From Streptomyces sp. NBC_01750 (lineage in GTDB: Bacteria > Actinomycetota > Actinomycetes > Streptomycetales > Streptomycetaceae), in contig NZ_CP109137.1 of NCBI RefSeq assembly GCF_035918095.1, positions 930,001 through 994,000 of the forward strand: DNA of 64,000 bases. The letters are read 5' to 3'. Made by a program: the position numbers and the translations under genes. Shown piece by piece: positions 61,914 through 64,000 of this stretch (the first letter of the stretch is position 1; the number at the start of each line of letters is the position of its first letter). A model generated the notes under the pieces. It searched no databases and had not been told where the DNA came from. It was given only the letters and a program-made list of their open reading frames with translations.

Positions 61914-64000
61914 TCAGAGCGTCTCGGCCAGTGAGTCCGCCAGCCGCCGACGCGCGGTCCTGGCGGCCGGTACCGCCGCGGCCACGACAGCGCCCAGAAC
62001 TGCTCCGGCCACCACCGAGACCAGTAGGACGGCGGGCGGGACATGGGCGATCCCGGCACCCATACCGCTGAAACGGGCCTGGGTGTCCACCAGCCAGCTG
62101 CCGGACAGCACCCCCAGCCCGGTGCCCAGCGCGGCGGACACCAGCGCCGTGAAACCGGCGGTCGCCACGATCGCCGAGCTGATCTGCCGCGGTGTCAGGC
62201 CGATCGCCTTGAGCGCGAGCAGATCGCGGCCGCGGTCACGCACCCCGGTACTGATCAGGGTCAGCAGCTCGAGGAACCCGATCAGGGCCAGCACCCCGAT
62301 CAGCGCCGCGATCACGCCTCGCGCCGGTTCCAGCCGGTCCGCCGGATTGGCCGTCTCGCGGATCTCCAGCGCACCCCCGGCGGTCCCGGCGAGCGCGCTG
62401 CTCACCGCCCGGGGATCCGCACCGGGCCGCAGGACGAGCAGGTGGAAGTCCGGCCGCAGTGCGGGATCGCGTTCCTGGAGGGTGTCGACCGTCGTGGAGA
62501 TCACCCGGCCGCCGGCTTCCGGTTCGATGCTGCGGCCGACGATGTGCAGAATCTGCGGCCGTCCTTCCACCGTCATCCGCACCCAGTCGCCGACCCGTAC
62601 ATCCAGCAGATCGAGCAGCCCTTGACCGGCGACCGCCTCGTCGAGGCCGTCGGCGGTGCGCCCCTCGACGACGGTGAACGGGTAGGGGGCGCGAGCGGTG
62701 CCGAGCCCGCGCAGGGTGATGGTGCCGGTCTGGCCCGGTACCAGGGCGGCGACCTCCACGCCGGGGTGCACCGCGGCGACGTCCGGCGGCGCGGTCAAGG
62801 CGCGGTCCAGCTCCTGGTCGGTGAGGCTGCCGGGCTGCTCCGCCCGTACGGTCAGCGCCGCGGGCACGCCCATCTCCGCAGGGCGGCTGCGGAACATGTC
62901 CAGAGTGGACCAGGCGACCAGCGCAACCGTGATCATGAGCAGCGGCAGCGCGAGGCGGGCCACGGTGATCAGGGTGCGAGTCCGCCGGGGGAAGGCCGCC
63001 CGCCAGCCGAGCACGAGCGCGGGCGGCACCCGCATTCCGAGTGCTCTGCGGCCCAGCCCGGTCATCGGTGCGGCCGAGGGCAGTGCCGCCCGGGCGACGG
63101 GTACCGGCGGCACCCGGCCGGCCCGCCAGGCGGCCAGTCCGGTGGCGGTCGCGATCAGCAGCACCGCGCCGCTCGGGATGCCCAGCATCAGGGCGGTGTG
63201 CCCGGGCAGGTCCTGCCACACCCCGGCAGCATCCCCGATCCGGCCGGGTATCCGGGCACCCAGCAGCGCGATCGCCGCCGTGCCCAGCGTGACCCCGAGC
63301 AGCGCGAAGGCGAGGTGCTGGACGAGGAAGCCGCGTATCACCTGCCCCGGGGTGAACCCGATCGCTTTGAGGATCGAGATGTCCCTCAGCTGTCCGCGGA
63401 TACGGGCGCTGATGGCCCCGGACGCGGCGAGCGCGGCGGCCAGCAGCGCGCCAAGACCGAACACCGCGAACAGCTGCCCGAGAAGCCGGTCGTCGCTCCC
63501 GGCCTCGGCGCGGGCCTGCTGCCACTTGGTCACCTGGGCGACCCGGTCGGCGCCGAGCAGGGTGACGGCCTGCTGGACGGTGAAGTCGATGTCGGCCGGA
63601 TCGTCCAGCCGCAGCCCGACGCTCTGCCCGGTGCTGTGTGGCGCCACGGCGTCCAGCGTGCCCGGCAGCACCCAGCCGATGCCGGGCTCGCCGCCCGGCC
63701 GGTAACGGGGTTCCGCGGCCTCGGCGACACCGGCCACCCGAAGGGCGCGGGCCTTGCCGTCCGTTCCCGCGACGGTCAGCGTGTCGCCCGGCTCCGCCCA
63801 CAGCACGCGTGCGACCGAACTCTCCAGTACGACGCCCGTCGGCTGCGTATCGAGCCAGTGGCCCGCGGTGACGAGCGGCCTGGCGATCTGCGGCGGCTCG
63901 GTGCCGGCCGCGCGCAAGGACACGCTCGCCCTGGCGCCACGGGACTCCAGGGTCGCCCGACCGGTGCGGTACGGCCCCGAGACACCGGTGACGCCGTCCA
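61914..64000 (-). CDS. FtsX-type ABC transporter permease, 5' end outside the window
   Basis: The frame is open from the stop at 61914 to the right edge, so at least 695 C-terminal residues are present and the N-terminus is missing. There are two FtsX-like units: LFAVFGLGALLAAALAASGAI followed by ISILKAIGFTPGQVIRGFL, and near the end VLALIGFLELLTLISTGV followed by LLALKAIGLTPRQISSAI. A large extracellular domain lies between helices. This is the two-FtsX-domain layout of actinobacterial permeases (YknZ/LolE-like superfamily) that work with a separate ATPase, usually encoded upstream, beyond this window. Export of a peptide or lipid, or antibiotic resistance, is possible but unproved. Confidence 0.92.
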   Translation of the reverse strand, partial: DGVTGVSGPYRTGRATLESRGARASVSLRAAGTEPPQIARPLVTAGHWLDTQPTGVVLESSVARVLWAEPGDTLTVAGTDGKARALRVAGVAEAAEPRYRPGGEPGIGWVLPGTLDAVAPHSTGQSVGLRLDDPADIDFTVQQAVTLLGADRVAQVTKWQQARAEAGSDDRLLGQLFAVFGLGALLAAALAASGAISARIRGQLRDISILKAIGFTPGQVIRGFLVQHLAFALLGVTLGTAAIALLGARIPGRIGDAAGVWQDLPGHTALMLGIPSGAVLLIATATGLAAWRAGRVPPVPVARAALPSAAPMTGLGRRALGMRVPPALVLGWRAAFPRRTRTLITVARLALPLLMITVALVAWSTLDMFRSRPAEMGVPAALTVRAEQPGSLTDQELDRALTAPPDVAAVHPGVEVAALVPGQTGTITLRGLGTARAPYPFTVVEGRTADGLDEAVAGQGLLDLLDVRVGDWVRMTVEGRPQILHIVGRSIEPEAGGRVISTTVDTLQERDPALRPDFHLLVLRPGADPRAVSSALAGTAGGALEIRETANPADRLEPARGVIAALIGVLALIGFLELLTLISTGVRDRGRDLLALKAIGLTPRQISSAIVATAGFTALVSAALGTGLGVLSGSWLVDTQARFSGMGAGIAHVPPAVLLVSVVAGAVLGAVVAAAVPAARTARRRLADSLAETL

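Overview
The window looks like part of a Streptomyces (or close relative) chromosome. GC is very high with strongly G/C-biased third codon positions, GTG starts are common, many neighbouring genes overlap by ATGA, and there are LysR, PadR and LacI regulators, tandem PP2C phosphatases, an SPW-repeat protein and the usual streptomycete GC-rich hairpins. I saw no tRNA, rRNA, CRISPR, insertion sequence or phage gene.

Positions 1-20053 hold a specialised-lipid/polyketide locus. A minus-strand operon of at least seven genes starts at 18820. It encodes two large iterative-type PKS/PUFA-synthase-like proteins, ER-like-ER-like-KS-AT-ACP-KR (11816-18820) and KS-AT-DH-PPTase (7045-11823). A stand-alone ACP, an alpha/beta hydrolase, a family-1 glycosyltransferase, a methyltransferase with a zinc-binding motif and a degenerate galactokinase-like protein follow. 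A secreted phosphoesterase and an MFS exporter follow on the same strand. A divergent LysR gene (19160) and a near-perfect T-N11-A palindrome at 19037-19069 point to one dedicated switch. The gene set suggests a glycosylated, methylated lipid of the heterocyst-glycolipid/PUFA type; the product is inferred, not known.

Positions 20185-34207 are general-purpose: a cold-shock protein, GNAT acetyltransferase, amino-acid permease, conserved hypothetical protein, small MT0933-like antitoxin, PadR/SnoaL pair around a perfect operator, SGNH hydrolase, PrmC-like and other methyltransferases, and then a LysR-controlled PLP decarboxylase followed by a complete polar amino-acid ABC importer.

Positions 34245-37326 hold a caspase-like protease gene overlapped by a small beta-rich partner gene whose reading frame is broken, and the remains of a GH84-type beta-N-acetylglucosaminidase gene. 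Positions 37524-53138 form a coherent N-glycan foraging locus: secreted GH92 alpha-mannosidase, secreted lactonase-like propeller, cytosolic GH38 alpha-mannosidase, secreted GH85 endo-beta-N-acetylglucosaminidase, cytosolic GH5-like (probably GH5_18) beta-mannosidase, two sugar ABC permeases, a lipoprotein binding protein and a divergent LacI repressor. Inverted repeats with CTAATG half-sites flank the divergent promoters. The transporter has no ATPase gene, so it probably borrows a shared MsiK-type ATPase.

Positions 53164-64000 carry two overlapping PAS/GAF/PP2C sensor phosphatases, an SPW membrane protein, a BBE-type FAD oxidoreductase, a sulfite-oxidase-like molybdoenzyme and, cut by the right edge, an FtsX-type ABC permease.
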